From NCBI GenBank assembly GCA_004194705.1, contig SADC01000118.1:186001-250000 (forward strand): a DNA stretch of 64,000 nt, in the 5' to 3' direction. Positions 31,419 to 45,300 of the stretch are shown here, piece after piece. Every line of letters begins with the position of its first letter. Within the stretch, counting starts at the first letter, position 1. The stretch comes from Ditylenchus dipsaci. Lineage: Eukaryota > Nematoda > Chromadorea > Rhabditida > Anguinidae. Position numbers and translations under genes: made by a program. Below the pieces are notes generated by a model. That model searched no databases. It worked only from the letters and a program-made list of their open reading frames with translations, and was not told the origin of the DNA.

Positions 31419-33940
31419 ATGGTTGTCGACTTATCTGATACAGTTTCCTCTGCCGCTGGCGGTGCTACTAGGATTGCAGAGCTTGACGCGTATGTATCTT
31501 GATTATTTGTACCACCCTAATTTCACATGTCCACTTATATTCAGACAAATTGAAACACTGATGCGATGCGAATGTCTATCCGAGCCGGAGGTTAAAATTC
31601 TTTGCGCAAAAGCTCGAGAGATCTTGCTACAGGAAGGCAATGTTCAGCGAATCGATTCACCTGTCACAGTAATTTTGTATTTATTGCGTAAATACAGTTT
31701 GACTCGGGTCTTTTCAAGGTGTGCGGCGATGTGCACGGACAATTTTGGGATCTGGTGATTTTCTGTGATAGGGATCGAAATATTTTCAAAACAATGTTTT
31801 TCAGATGGAGCTCTTCCGTGTTGGTGGTCATGTGCCAGACACCAACTACCTCTTCCTGGGCGACTTTGTTGATCGCGGTAAGTTCCCTGTGTTCCTGTTT
31901 TGCCTTTTATTCGGTTTTTCCAGGATTCTACTCAGTTGAGACCTTCCTTTTGTTGCTTGCCTTAAAAGTCCGTTATCCAGACCGAATGATGTTGATCAGG
32001 TAGATAATTCTGTGTGTGACATGCAAACTTATTTACAACAAATTTCAAATTTCAGAGGCAATCACGAGTCGCGTCAAATAACTCAGGTTTACGGTAAGAA
32101 TTTTATATATCACCATTACCAACGAATTTATTTTCATTTTTTTAGGCTTCTATGATGGTATGTATTTTGACGTCTAATATTCATTTTGCATGATTATGGC
32201 CTTTTTCGTAAAGATTTTATCGCTCTAAATTTTTATGAAGGAATTTCCCCTGAAGAACGTTATCAATTTTTCGATTTATAATGAGGGGAATTCGTCTTAT
32301 TGTACATCTCGTGTGCTAAAAGCACAAATATCGTGATTTCAAATCGGTGGGATTTTCGACTCTTCAGATTTTTGTGAAGCTAGATATAGTCTACGCTGCC
32401 AATAACACCCCTAATAGCGTCACGTCATATCCTAAAGGTTGACTTCACTAAGAGTGCGGTCTGCGCCATTAAATAACGAAATCTGAGACCTCATACGAGT
32501 AGGAGTTGCGAGTCGCAGTGAGGCTGTTACCATATTGGCGATCCATTTTTCATTTGGAACTTTGATAAATTTAAGAATGCTTTCGAAAATATGGATCTCC
32601 AGCTGTCTGGCGCTGTTGTACTGAAGTATTCGACTGCCTGTCCCTTTCTGCTGTCATCAATGGACGTGTGTTTTGTGTGCATGGAGGACTCAGGTATTTC
32701 ACTTGCTGGCTGATGCATCGAAACCATTCTTGAAACATCCCTGATCGATCAATATTTTTCAGCCCATCGATCCAGACTATTGACCAGATCCGAAGCATTG
32801 ACAGGTTTGCAATGACTTTATTGTTGGCTAGCAAATTATATTATTTACAGAAAACAAGAAGTTCCGCACGATGGTCCAATGTGTGATCTGTTGTGGTCCG
32901 ATCCAGAAGAGTGAGTTTTTTCGAAATTTTTGTAAGAGTGTGTGATTTTCTTGCTGCTTTAGATCCGTTGGTTTCGGTGTAAGTCCTCGAGGTGCTGGAT
33001 TTCTGTTTGGCTCCGATGTGGTAAGTTGTGTTTTTTACTTCTGTACCATTTGCAATAAATTTTAAGTTCAGGTTAAGAACTTTTGTGACACTAATGGCAT
33101 TGAAATGATTACGCGAGCGCATCAGTTGGTAATTTTTTACTCTCTTTTTTTGTGATCGTTATTGGTGTCCAAGTACTTGGATGAGCGTGCGCCTGCTGTT
33201 TCACTGTGACCACTGCCACATTTGCACTTTATCCAATTGTCTAGATTTTTCGAATAAGAACTCTCCCCCACTCTATTTTTTGCCTGTAAATTTCAAAGTT
33301 AATGCCATTTTTTGCTTGGCATGTGCAAGATTTTCTGGGCATCAAAAAACGGGGGATCTCAATAGCCCCGAGGTTTCTCTTAAACACCGTATAACATTTA
33401 TAAATCCCACTGGGTTTTTATTTTTCATCCCCCAAAAAATCTGTAAAATTAGGAGTCAAGCCCATGATTTTTGGGTAAAATTTCATAATCGTAAAAGCGG
33501 GACCGGTAGAGCTCATAGAAGTTAAGGGAACGCAGAAAACACATTTGCAAAATACCTACTTTGGACTGAGATATAGGTCTTTAAAGTCAAGGGTGGGGTA
33601 TTGATAGAAGATATATGGTAATATGGTATCTTCTTTTCAGGTCATGGAAGGATACAAGTGGCATTTCAATGAGACAGTTTTGACAGGTTTGTATTCGTTT
33701 CGAACTATGTAATAGTTGAGTTCTTTAGTCTGGTCGGCCCCTAACTATTGCTATCGCTGTGGGAATGTTGCAGCTATCTTGGAACTTGACGAATCACTGA
33801 ACAAGGAATTTACAATATTTGAGGTAGGTGTTGCTTGGTTATTTTGGTCGCTTGAATTTATCATTGTTTCTGTTCAGGCTGCGCCGCAGGAGAACAGAGG
33901 AGCGCCAGCGAAGAAACCGCAGCCGGACTACTTCCTCTAA
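31419..33940 (+). CDS. PPP4C: serine/threonine protein phosphatase 4 catalytic subunit
   Basis: Metal-dependent Ser/Thr phosphatase (PPP family, PP2A-like) acting in centrosome maturation, meiosis and DNA damage responses. Fifteen exons join without a frame break into 322 residues (human 307, the extra being N-terminal): 31419-31489, 31545-31668, 31719-31754, 31805-31877, 31924-31999, 32056-32093, 32146-32157, 32576-32693, 32763-32804, 32851-32910, 32963-33020, 33072-33128, 33641-33686, 33729-33823, 33878-33940. Catalytic signatures are intact: GDVHG, GDFVDRG, GNHE, and histidines in HGGL and RAHQ. It ends DYFL, the carboxyl-methylated tail of PP4/PP2A enzymes. Exon 7 is only 12 nt. The tail [10 protein letters not shown] is nematode-like, from memory. 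TTTCAG abuts the ATG, a likely spliced-leader site. Two introns (32158-32575, 33129-33640) are long; the second carries a dispersed repeat. Confidence 0.96.
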
Positions 33941-34320
33941 ATAGGGTGGTAGGAAAGACTTTTCTTGCTCTGTTTAATTCGATGATGATCTGACTATTGT
34001 ATTAATGTGTTGGTGGTATACGATAAAGATTGTTTGCTTTTGTCTAATTGACTCTCTGATCCTGCATATATTGCGAAGCTATGCTTCATGATTTTTGCAG
34101 ACTTGGTACTTGTTCCTGTTAAACACAACTTTATTAGGTTAAGCTGTCCTATTAGACTTTTTTTCAAGTTTTATGGTTTTCACTGCGAGCTCATAATAGT
34201 GACAGACCGTTAATTACTCGATGCATTCGAAAATCTTAAGAAGGAATAATTGCAGAAAAAGGAAGTTGATTTTAAGGACCATGGTTATTGCGCGCGATGG
34301 CATGTGCAAAATTTGAATGG
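33941..34320. other. PPP4C 3' flank
   Basis: 3' UTR and spacer before the foldback. No canonical AATAAA was noticed close to the stop; GATAAAGA at about 34022 may serve. Confidence 0.35.
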
Positions 34321-34324
34321 CTGT

Positions 34325-34720
34325 AAGTGAATTGCAGCGGTAAAACTGTGAATTTCAACGGTAATTAATTTTTTTCAACGGTATTTTCAAATTTGCCATA
34401 AAACAATGAAATTCAACGGTAATTTGTGAAATTCAGCGGTAAATTTATCGTAAAGTCAACTTCACAGTCCGTTGCCTCATAGAAATGACCCAAGGTTAAA
34501 TAGTTGGCGCAAAGCATAAATTTTGTTTCAGATGAAATCCTTATATTTGATACACAAATAAGACAACGGACTGTGAAGTTGACTTTACGATAAATTTACC
34601 GCTGAATTTCACAAATTACCGTTGAATTTCATTGTTTTATGGCAAATTTGAAAAATACCGTTGAAAAAAATTAATTTACCGTTGAAATTCACAGTTTTAC
34701 CGCTGCAATTCAATTTGAGC
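34325..34720. mobile_element. foldback MITE with TTCAACGGTAA repeats
   Basis: Arms 34330-34480 and 34562-34715 are near-perfect complements (gtgaattgcagcggtaaaac ... / ... gttttaccgctgcaattcaa; stem top ggactgtgaagttgactt). Loop about 80 bp. It lies between PPP4C and GLRX5. Confidence 0.85.
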
Positions 34721-34899
34721 TTAACTTTTCCGTCAATTGTTGAACCGTTGGTTCACGATCAATAATCTTCACGTTGGTGCCATTTTGCCAGTGTTAAAAA
34801 AGAAATCGAGATTGATATTTAGAATAAGCGGATGTAGTGATTGGATGAATTATTTTTGTGTGGAATGTAAGCATAATAATTACTTCTATGGTTTAGAAT

Positions 34900-36279
34900 A
34901 TGTTCCTCAAAAATAGTGCTAGCCTCTTTCTACGCTCTGTGTGCTCTAAGAATGTGACTGGTTTGAGCAATGCTTCTTCTGCTTCAAGATTGTTCTCGTG
35001 TGCTGCCATGCGTGCCTCTAGTGATGTTAACGACTCCAGCAGCAACCATATCACCAAGGACAGAATTGATGGGTATGTGCATGATAAAAATAACCAAGTA
35101 GTTGTCTTCATGAAAGGAACCAAGCATGGTAGTTTATTTGAAATTGGTGTCAATTTGAATCTTCTCATTGTTTAGAGCCGATGTGTGGATTCTCTAGAAA
35201 CGTCAAATTGGTATGTTTGTCAAATATTGCTATGATATCTAAGCCTATGCAATAGAATCCTCATCTTAATTTGAAGTGGACTGGAAGTCTAGTTCTTCTA
35301 AACATTTTATGCCGCCTGCCTGATTGGGTTTTCGAAAGTTTCAGAGGCAGATTTTACACAGCTAAAATGTTAGATAAATGATATTTTTGGTACGCTTACT
35401 GCTGAAAAGCTGGCGTTTCTGTAAAAGACAGAGACGGACGCTTCGGGTCTTTTATTACAGAAAGTTACTTGTTGAACTTAGAAATTTTAGATTTTGGACT
35501 TCCATCAAGTGAACTTTAAGGACTACAATGTGCTGGAGGACGAAGATTTGCGACAAGGGGTCAAGGAGTATAGCGACTGGTAAGGGATCAAACTCGTATA
35601 TTGATTGTTACGCATATAATTCAGGCCAACCATTCCGCAAGTTTATGTCAAGGGAGAGTTCGTTGGAGGATCCGACGTTTTGGTAGGGTTTTTCATTTGA
35701 CTCTTCATGGCATAGGTTAACAACTGATTTCAGGCTAAAATGCACAGTGAGTTTGTTTAATTCAAAGGTTAAACCTCCACTGCCTTGTAATAGTCTAATT
35801 GACCCAAAGAGCTTTTTTCGGTGTAACTGTTTTGAGGGATCTTTTCTGTTGGGCTCGGCTATCGCTTGATACCCATTGGATCCCTTCGTAATTGTCATCA
35901 TTTGCGCTTGTTAGTCGACTTTGTATTAAATTCTTTTACTGGCTGTGGTGTCAACATTTGCACAGATAGATTGAAGTTATTAGAGATGAGGTCAGATTAG
36001 TAAATGTAAAATTCATGATTGAATCTAATGGGTATTTTGTGGTCTTGGGAATGGTGGTAATGTTAGGGGAGAATTTATCAAGAAACATGATACCTTAAAA
36101 TTGACAGAAGAATACGTTAGATCTAAAATTTCTTGTTAGGTTTCTCTTGCATGAGGATTAAAACTATAGTAACGGGTTGAAAATTTGCAGGTGATGGCGA
36201 AATAACTGCATTCTTCGACGAGAAAGGGATTCCATCTAAGTTTTCTGATGTGATGCCGCCGCCAAAGAAAGGGGAATAG
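34900..36279 (+). CDS. GLRX5: mitochondrial monothiol glutaredoxin 5
   Basis: Monothiol glutaredoxin of the mitochondrial matrix that passes [2Fe-2S] clusters on during iron-sulfur cluster assembly. Six exons join in phase to 170 residues (human 157): 34900-35128, 35176-35210, 35491-35579, 35625-35682, 35734-35746 (13 nt) and 36191-36279. The N-terminus (FLKNSASLFLRSVCSK) is Arg/Ser-rich without acidic residues, like a mitochondrial presequence. VVVFMKGTKHEPMCGFSRNV carries the CGFS active site preceded by the Lys of the KGT glutathione-binding motif. WPTIPQVYVKGEFVGGSD has the cis-proline and the GG-S/C-D glutathione-binding motif. A TTTAG acceptor-like site lies 3 bases before the ATG. The gene converges with the dex-1-like gene, and the two stop codons are only 114 bases apart. 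Confidence 0.95.
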
Positions 36280-36331
36280 AAGCCCATTTACGCAGGTCCA
36301 ATGCAGTTATCCAGCTGCTATGTGCATGTAC

Positions 36332-36337
36332 TTTATT
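36332..36337 (-). terminator. poly(A) signal of the dex-1-like gene
   Basis: AATAAA on the minus strand, 57 bases past the stop at 36394. It lies upstream of the GLRX5 signal on the other strand, so both transcripts should overlap at their 3' ends. Confidence 0.6.
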
Positions 36338-36358
36338 ATTATTGTGATGTTAATTGCG

Positions 36359-36364
36359 AATAAA
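36359..36364 (+). terminator. poly(A) signal of GLRX5
   Basis: AATAAA on the plus strand, 80 bases past the GLRX5 stop. Confidence 0.65.
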
Positions 36365-36393
36365 GATAAGTTCATTTACTACCAATACTACAA

Positions 36394-39300
36394 TCATGTA
36401 TGTGTGAATTGACTAAAGCAGGAATTTCTGGTGCTGGTGTAGGCATCTCTCGGTGTCCAACCCATCATGGTTGGCGAGTATTTGTCCTGTCGACGAGATC
36501 TGAAAATAAGGGTTATGCTGGTAAAGGGTAGTATAAACTGTGTGCTTACCTCCTTTTCCTGCAACAGCAAACTAGAACCAGTACTATGGTCAACAATAAC
36601 CATACTCCAAATAGAACTGTGGGACTATAATCATCATCACTGAAACAAATTTGTATTTATCTTTATGGAATCTGTAATTTTGTCTAAAAACAGGCAGACA
36701 TCTGTGACTTTTTAATTAATATTTCATACACTTACTTCCTGACGTTTCCGTAGCTGATTCCTCGCTGTTAGTTGTTGTGTAGACCACCTCTTGATTGCTA
36801 TTATCTTTAGTGATGGGCACCCTCAGACTAGTAGTCTTCTTTGGAGTCATCAGCGTAGTGTTGGGCTTGTTCTGATCCACTTGCTCATTGTTGCCAGCCC
36901 AGTTGGGCATTATCACAAATGGATGTTGTTCGCTGGAGTCTTCGCTCTGACTAAACTTAGGACTGATGGAGGGCGCTTTGGACACCTGTAATATGGTGGT
37001 CTTCCTAGTTGTTATGGTCGTGGTCTCTATGGCCTCTAGAATAGGGTCATGGTTTGGTATGCCAGAGTGAATTGTGGTAATGTTACCATTGAGCATACAT
37101 TTCCTCCGACCATCTCCATGGAAGTTTTCATTGCACACACACTCGGGATAGTTGGCATTGGTGGTGTCACAGTGGGCATTCATGGCACAATAGGTGTTGA
37201 ACCGGCTGAAGCACTCGTCAATTGCTACAAATTGGGACTATGTTGGGAATTTAAGGCTCTATGCAAGTGGGCAACTAAGACTCCAACACAGGAGGCAAAA
37301 TCTTCGGTCTAGGAAACCAAGACGACTTTTTAGAGTCACTCAAGATCCCATTTACAGGGAAAAATATCAACTCGCGACAGTTTTGACTCGCGACACTTTT
37401 TTCTACGATTTTTTTAACTTCTAAAAAGATTATTAGACATTTGCCAAAAAGTCTTTTGAATACCATCGTTTCATACCAAAATGTCTTTCTGAACCCGAAT
37501 CTGTTGAGATCAGATCCGAAAATTTTTAGGGAGCTGAGATATCCTTCAAAGTGGGTAAGTGGTACAAATTTCAAGGTGGTCTGTTCAAAACACCTATATC
37601 TCAGTCCCTTGTGGTTTTGATGACTTGATCTCAGCGAATTCAGGTTTAGGAAGACATTTTGGTATGGGAACTTGCTACTCAAAAAACTTTTCGGAGAATA
37701 TTTGATAATTTATTCAAAATTTAAAAAAAAAATCGCCGAAAAAAGTGTCGCGAGTCGAGACTGTCGCGAACTGAATGTCGCGAGTCAAAACTGTCGCGAG
37801 TTGATAGTCGTCCATTTACAGTTGTGGCTTACCTTCACAGTTGTGGCCATCTCCCCTGGTCTTGGCATTGCACTTGCAGGTGTAGCTGCCTGAGGGAGTG
37901 TTGAGGCAAGAGGCATTTGCGTGACAGGTGTGTAGATTCAAGGCACACTCGTCTATATCTGAATGAGTGGGCATAAGTTGCTGGTCTAAAACTAGTTCCG
38001 AACTCCCCTTACCTTCATAGCAACTCGGTCCTGTAAAGCCTTTTTGGCACTTGCCGTTGGAGCAGTAGCCATTGCGGAAGTCACAAGGCATGCCATTAGC
38101 ACACCTGCACTGGTTAGCACAGTCAAAACCCCAGGTGCCTGCTGTACAACCTGCAAAATAGGTGAATTAGAGAGTGGTGGTCCGAAACAAAACCTACTTT
38201 GTTGACAAAGTGGAGGACCCATAGCTCCAGCTGGACATGCAAATATCCTCGCCACTTGGTCCACCCTAAATATCCATTTGCCGCCCTGACCCACATTAGA
38301 GTTGGCCACCAACAATTCCACTGGGACGGAGCTAAAGGGTCCATTTGGATGGGAAATACCCCCTCCTATACCTCTGGGCGAAGACTCCAGGCTTTCGTAA
38401 AGGTAGGTCAAATAGGTGGAATTTCCACCTTGGACTAGGGCCACTTGGAAGGTGTTCGACTGAAATAGGCTGGATAGAATGGTCAAAATTATGATTTCGG
38501 GTTTAAATTCCCAACCTTTTCTAAGTTTAACTCTCGCATCCTCTCAAATGTGAAAATGTACAAGGAGCTGGCCTTGAAGTTTTCCACGTGGAATTTGTTC
38601 TGAATGGTCAGAGAGGCTCGGGTAAGTAGACTAGAGTCTGAAGGATCGCTTGCTGCTGAAATGGAATGTTTGGAATTGAACCAGCAAACTTTTTTTTCTA
38701 AAAAAGCATAAAAATTTGGCCAAAAATCGCACACACACCTGAGATCTGCTGGAAGGAAATAGGCCCACTCGTAACTGGATTATAGGCCAGATGCAGAGGC
38801 AAAAGGTGAACTGAGTGCACTAGTTCAGTGCTTGGATTGCCCACCACTTTGACTGGTAGCATTTGGTCAAAACTAATGATTCCATAGGGCGAAATCTAAA
38901 TTCACACTGAAAAGTTGGACAAAAGATAGTTTAAAAATTAGCTTACAAAAGCATTGGAATATGCCTTTCCGAACATGGTGACAGGGGTGTCGAATTGAAC
39001 TTGAATGTTTTCTTTGGTGTTAACACTGGAGATGGCATCTTTGGCTACTGGATACAGAATGGTTTCTAAATTTAGAATAAAACATAAATGAATTCGGTAA
39101 AATAATTAGTTTATATACGATTTCCCCAAACTACCATATCAACAGAAAATAAGAAAAGTTCTTTCTTACGGTTCTACAGATATAACTTTAACTCTACAGA
39201 CACAATTCTCGGTTATAGTTTCCAATGGGGCAGGCTCGGTGCTCAGGGTGTACACACCGTCGACTGCATATGTAAGTACCGTATTCTCTCTGAATAGGCC

Positions 39301-42300
39301 GGCACTCTCCAATAACCCGGCACCCCCTTATTTTTTGACTAAGATTTGAGAGTTAAGGCTATTTTTGATTAACAATTTTCATATTTTTAGGGGTTTGAAA
39401 AATAACCCGGCATGCCGGCCTATTAGAGTGATGTACGGTAAATGTTGGAAATAGCACATACCATGACATTCCACTCCATTGCCCACAAAACCATCCATAC
39501 ATTCACAGTGGAAAGTGCCTTCCATGTTGGTGCAATGAGCGGCTGGATGGCAGGGATTGTGCTGACTGAAAAAAGTAGAAATATTTTGCAAATAATATTT
39601 CGAGAATATTTTTGTTAAAATATCACTATACAAATTTGGTTCTATTTTTTTTGCGAACCTCGCAAAATTCTTACCACTCGTCCATATCTACGCAATGTTG
39701 AGAAGTTCCCCCAGCTTTCTGGTAGCCTTCAAAGCAATTGCAAGCAAAGGAGCCGGGGGTGTTGAGGCAGATGGCCTTGTCACCGCAATAGTAGGAGCTC
39801 AGTTCGCACTCATCAATGTCTAGAGTTATTTGATGGTTAGAGTTTGTTGAGAAGTGCCAATGGACTACCTACCTACACAACCATGTTCACTCTCAGGACT
39901 ACCAGTGAATCCAGCTCTGCACCTGCATTCATACCCTCCAATAGTGTTAATGCACATACTAGAGTTGTCTCTAGCTCCTTTGCATTGAACTGTACCATCT
40001 GTGCACTCGTCAATGTCTACAATAATAATGCGTTGCGCATATAGATCAAATATAAATTTTTAGGTAATGCGAGAAAAAAAATTCAAAATTTGGAAAGTTT
40101 TTCGAATGATTTGCACAAAATCTTTAAATTCAAAAAAGCTAAATTTATCATAAAAGCCGCAGGGAATCAAACTGAAACAAAAGCACCCAACACAACAACT
40201 TTACCACATATGCACCCGTACCTATTTTCTCACAGTGGACTTTATACACTTAATAACACCTTTGGGGTTGGTAGCGATACAGTGATCCGTTTTAGACAAT
40301 GAAACCCTAGGATGTTGCCATTTTTGGAAAAAAAACCCAAATTTTCGGGAACGGGAGATACCCGTTTAATGACTTTCCACACACTTGGTGGTCATTTGTC
40401 CACCAAATTCGAGCTAGTCAACCCATCTCCAGGTGCTTGACACAGACTGCTTTTTGAAGTTTGAAAAACCATCACTTCTACTCGATTTCTTTAGAAAATT
40501 AGTCGGGACCAACTACCACTCACCTACACATCCAGAAGCTGTAGCTATAAAGCCTATGTTGCAGACACACTGATAAGAACCCATGGTATTCTGGCACTCA
40601 GCATGCAGTCCACAAGCATGCCCACTCAAGCACTCGTCCAAATCTTCACAGGTCTGAAATCAGGCGATTCTGTATAAAGTAATAAAAATTTGGCAAAATC
40701 ATCAAGAACTGTACAAAACTCCGCATACCTGACCATCGCCGATCCAACCAGGTGTGCAAATGCATTTTCCTTGAACACATTGAGCCATAGCATGGCACGT
40801 CTGGCACTCCTGAATCGGTGCAGCCACATGTCTTGGAGGCGGTGGTGCCACTGACGATGATGTTACAGGAGACTGCTTTCGGGTGCCTAATACAGGCTGA
40901 AAAGTTAGATATTGTGATGAATTCCATCAAAAAATGTTTAATTGCCACACCCTGATGGTTATCGGAGCAAAGGAGGAGAAGAACAAAACATCCAGTGGAC
41001 TGGCTGAAGCAATGGAAGGCACTTCAGTTGTGGTTGGAACATGCAGTTCTCGCCCAATTTGCCTGGTGGTCTGTTCCAGTCTTGGACTTGAACTTGTAAT
41101 TTTTGGACGGGAGAGGTGTTTGAAGTTTGAATTCTTCGGTTGGTGGATGGTTTGGGTGGGCTAGGAGTGGAGGGAATTAGCAAGGGCATCAGAGGCATCA
41201 CTGGCACTGGAATGTTTTGGCTGGGAGAAGAGAGCTTAGAACCTGGAAAAACAGCATTTTGGGAAATCTGAGTAGAAAAATGAAAGTAATTAGGAAACAT
41301 TGTTTTGGTTGTATATTCTAGGTTTTTATATTTTGAGAGAATTTCGTAGCGCCGTGATGCAGCTAAAAGCCTCCACTTGGGCGGAGGCTGGGGAGTTATT
41401 AACCAAAAATTTACCGAAAAAACCAAAAATTGACTCGCGATGTTCCTCCACAAATAAAAAATAAATCCATGCAAGACAAATGTCCATATTTTGCCGTAAC
41501 TGCTGCAGAAAATCAGTTACTGTCAATTAGCTGACAATCAGTTCGCTGTATTTTTTCCGTGAAGCGCTTTGTTCTCTCAATAAAATTCACCCGCGTGTAT
41601 TTCTCTCGATTATTTGGTTTCAGATATTCGCGAAGAAAAAGCTTTTGCTCTCGATTCAAAATGACTAAGGGAACCACGTCGTTTGGAAAGCGTCACGTCA
41701 AAACGTATGTTATCGGTTGTTTCTAATTAGGTTCATTGGTTTTAATCGGTCGATCGTAAACAGGCACACGCTCTGTCGTCGTTGTGGGCGCTCATCTTTC
41801 CATTGCCAGAAGCACTCGTGCAGCTCCTGTGGGTATCCAGCTGCTCGCAAGCGTGTCTACAATTGGTCTACCAAGTCGATCCGTCGTCGCACCACTGGTA
41901 ATTTTTAGCTTATAATGGTTCGAGAAAGCTGTGATTTATGAATCTAATTTCAGGACTGGAGAATGCGTCATCTGAAGGTTGTTCATCGCCGTTTCCGAAA
42001 TGGATTCCGAGAAGGAAGTGTTGCCAAAAAGCAGATCAAGAGCAATTGAGTTTCCAATAATTGTTGTTATGCATGTTTCGCTTGTTGTTGAGTCCAATAA
42101 AGATACCGTTGGTTTTTGTCTCTTTTTGATGTCTTTTGATTGTCGGCCGGGTGTGTCCCTTTGGTTTTGCTGTGAAAAATTTATCCCCTGGCCTGATCGA
42201 ATAACTCAGAATTTGAACTCAAAAAGTCGAGACTAAAGTTCGTAATGCCGTGAAATAAATTTAAGAAATGACCAGGGTGTCCACTGAAACCGGTTATTTT

Positions 42301-45300
42301 TTTTTACTTTTGATTACTGCGAGATTTCACAAAATCCTACTCACCCTTGCAAGTGTTAGTTGTGTTGTCATATTCAAAGCAAAGACACAGATAGGCACCC
42401 GGAGTATTCACACAGTCTGGTTGCTCGTTTGGACATTCTATGTTTTCTTCTGCACATTCGTCGATATCTGAAAAAATTTATTTATTTTCCATCTAATCAC
42501 TCGAATTTGGTTCACCTTGATCACAAGTAGGGGATCCTTCCCAGCCTGGGTTGCACTTCCCTTCCGGACATTCTGAAAAGGCATTCTTTGAGTGTCTTTG
42601 TAAAAATATGTACAGATTGCGAGGCGACACTCTGAGTGTTCAGGAGGGTCGAAGTCTGATATCACTCCAACTATAGTTCAATATCGTTTTTTTTAAAATT
42701 ATTGCTTGAAAGGAGATGTTGTGTGCACAACTGTGATTTCTAGTCCGGGCACTTATTCTTCTGGCCGCTACCCGTCAGCCACCATATTTTTTGATGTAAA
42801 CCAACCTCCAGTCTCGGAGTTGCACTGATTGCCATCGGCACAATGACATGTCCTGGAGCAGTCCAAGTACCACTGAGTACTGGAGCAGGAGTCCACACAC
42901 TCCAAACCCTGGAAACCGGCTCCACACAAGAATATCTTCTCGTCGTCTATTCTGAATGTTGGAGATTAAAAATTTAGAATATATAGTGAAATAGTAGGCA
43001 CACCTGAAGAGCCACTCCCCAGGTATTCCTATATTGCTCTTTTCGAGGAACTGCATGGCCTGAGAAGTTCCAGAACCGGGCAACGAGAAGTGCTGGCCAT
43101 CCTCGCTGTCTCCATTAAAACCAGCCTGCAAAACAGTAGAGTGGAGTGGGCTTTTTTTATTTATTGGTGCTTTTTGTGATTTTGGTTTTTACGATTTGGA
43201 TTTTAGTTTTTGTCGGTCGTAAAAAGTATAGCCCACACTTTTTGGTTTCCACGCAATTGTTTGATTTTATTTCCCATGTATTGAGTGGAAACCAGTAGCC
43301 GTTTGGATTGTTTACTGCTGTTGCCACCTTTCTCGACAGCTCCTTATCTCCCATCCCAATCTATATATCCAACCTGGGCACTGAGTGATTAGTCAAGTGC
43401 ATTGTAGTGGTAAACAAGCAATGGACAAGACAAAATCTAAATGTCTATTGACTATACTCACTATACAACTAGAAAACTGGCGGGCATCGGAAAATTACAA
43501 ATGCAGGAGAGCGAATCATCTTATTTTATAATCTGATTTGATTGCTCAGAAAATCCAGTGACTTATAATGCTAAACATTTGATTTATGGTTAATAAAAAT
43601 TTTTCTCTGAAATGTTCTTTGCAGCCAAGTGGTTCTTTTATTTTATCTCTACAAATTGATAGAGAGTTCGACTCGAAGTGTGTAAATCCTACGTAAAATT
43701 TTAAAAAAATTCAAAAAATAAAATCACATAGTTTTCCAAAAACTTTTATCTGACACTGGTAATAAACGTATTTCATCTAATAAAGAGGCCCCTGAACTTT
43801 GGAGAATAAATATTTTGCAAATCTGTTTTTTGCGTTTTCTCAACTCCCACGAGCTCTACCGATTCCGCTTTTTGGATTATGAATTTCCACCAAAATTCTT
43901 TAGATCGACCTCAAACTTTTCCGATTTCGAGCATCCTAAAAATAAGGCGGCCGGCCGCCTTTTTATCAATAAGTTATTTAAGAAAATTCAGTAACTATAT
44001 TTTGTTCAAATGATTCTCTTTAACCTCAATTAAAAATATTACCGACAGGTTGATAACATTGGTGACATGTACTTTTTCTGGTTTTCTTTTGAAAAATTAA
44101 AAGCAGAAAAATCAAGGTTAAACGGAAAAAACACCAGGATTGCCGGTAACATGCAGTTTGCTGTAGACAATGTGGGCAAAACAAGCATTTTCGCCTAGAA
44201 TCAGTGCCAATTGGAAGACATTTCCGTTCTTGTTTTGCTAAATTAAAACTAGAATTAGGTTTGTAAGACACAAAAAAATGTTAGTTTAGGTTTCGGAAAT
44301 CTACCTTTTCCTCGTTTTCCTTCTCACTCAGCAGCTCTTCCCAGGTTATTATAATCACAGACTTGGTTTGGAAGTCTTTGCCGTATCTATATGGATGTTG
44401 ACTTCACTGCCTGCTAGTTCCAGTATTTTGGGGTCTGCAATAGGCAATAGTCAGAAATTATTAAATATTTCGTTTTTCCAGTCATACACTTGACGCTCCT
44501 GAAAACGACCCGCAAGTTTAACCCCAGCTGGTCACCTCCAATTTCAAGGTTTTATACTGGTCTTCTTTTGTCAGCTTACAAGGGAGGGACCCTAACTGTG
44601 ACCTGGGAGAACTTCGACGAAAAATTTTCTGCATATTCTTGCAGAACGTGCCCAAGTACCTGAAAATCTGGGTATAGACGTTTGGCTACAAATGTACATT
44701 TTCGGCGTTCTGCCCTATGTTCTGTTTTAGCCACTTAGGCCTACTTAGGCTTAGGCCTTAGGCTTAGGTTTAGGGACCAAAAAATGTCTTACGAACTACA
44801 AAATGGCTGAAAAAATAAGCCTAAGTGGCTTAAACAGAACATAGGGCAGAGAACGCCGAAATGTACATTTGTAGCCAAACTTCTACTCACCAAAAATCTG
44901 GCTCCCCAGATCTGATGTCTATAAAACTTGGTACAATGGTCACTCAAAGTTTCTAAAACACCTCGATACACACATCATGGTTTTTCATAGCTGACCATTG
45001 GGCCATGGGTCATTCTTAAATTTTTTTTTAGCTTTCAGAGGTGGGGAGCCAATTCACATAGGATTTGGAGCAGGCTCTACAAGAATACGGGCATAAAAAA
45101 TTTCGTCGAAAAACCCACAGGTCACAGTCAGGGTCCCTCCCTTGTAAGTCCGAATAAATTCAAGGATTTGGATTTTGCCAGCCAAAGTATTTGACTATAT
45201 AAAAATGCAAAAAAAAAGAAAACTTTAAATTCGAATCCACACGGGGTTGCAGTTTCGAATCCCCCCACGGGGAGTGATCAGACGGAGGAGATAACATCAT

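Noticed and set aside
33181..33525. Plus-strand ORF of 114 codons in PPP4C
   Set aside because: It lies wholly in the intron between exons 12 and 13 and overlaps a dispersed repeat.
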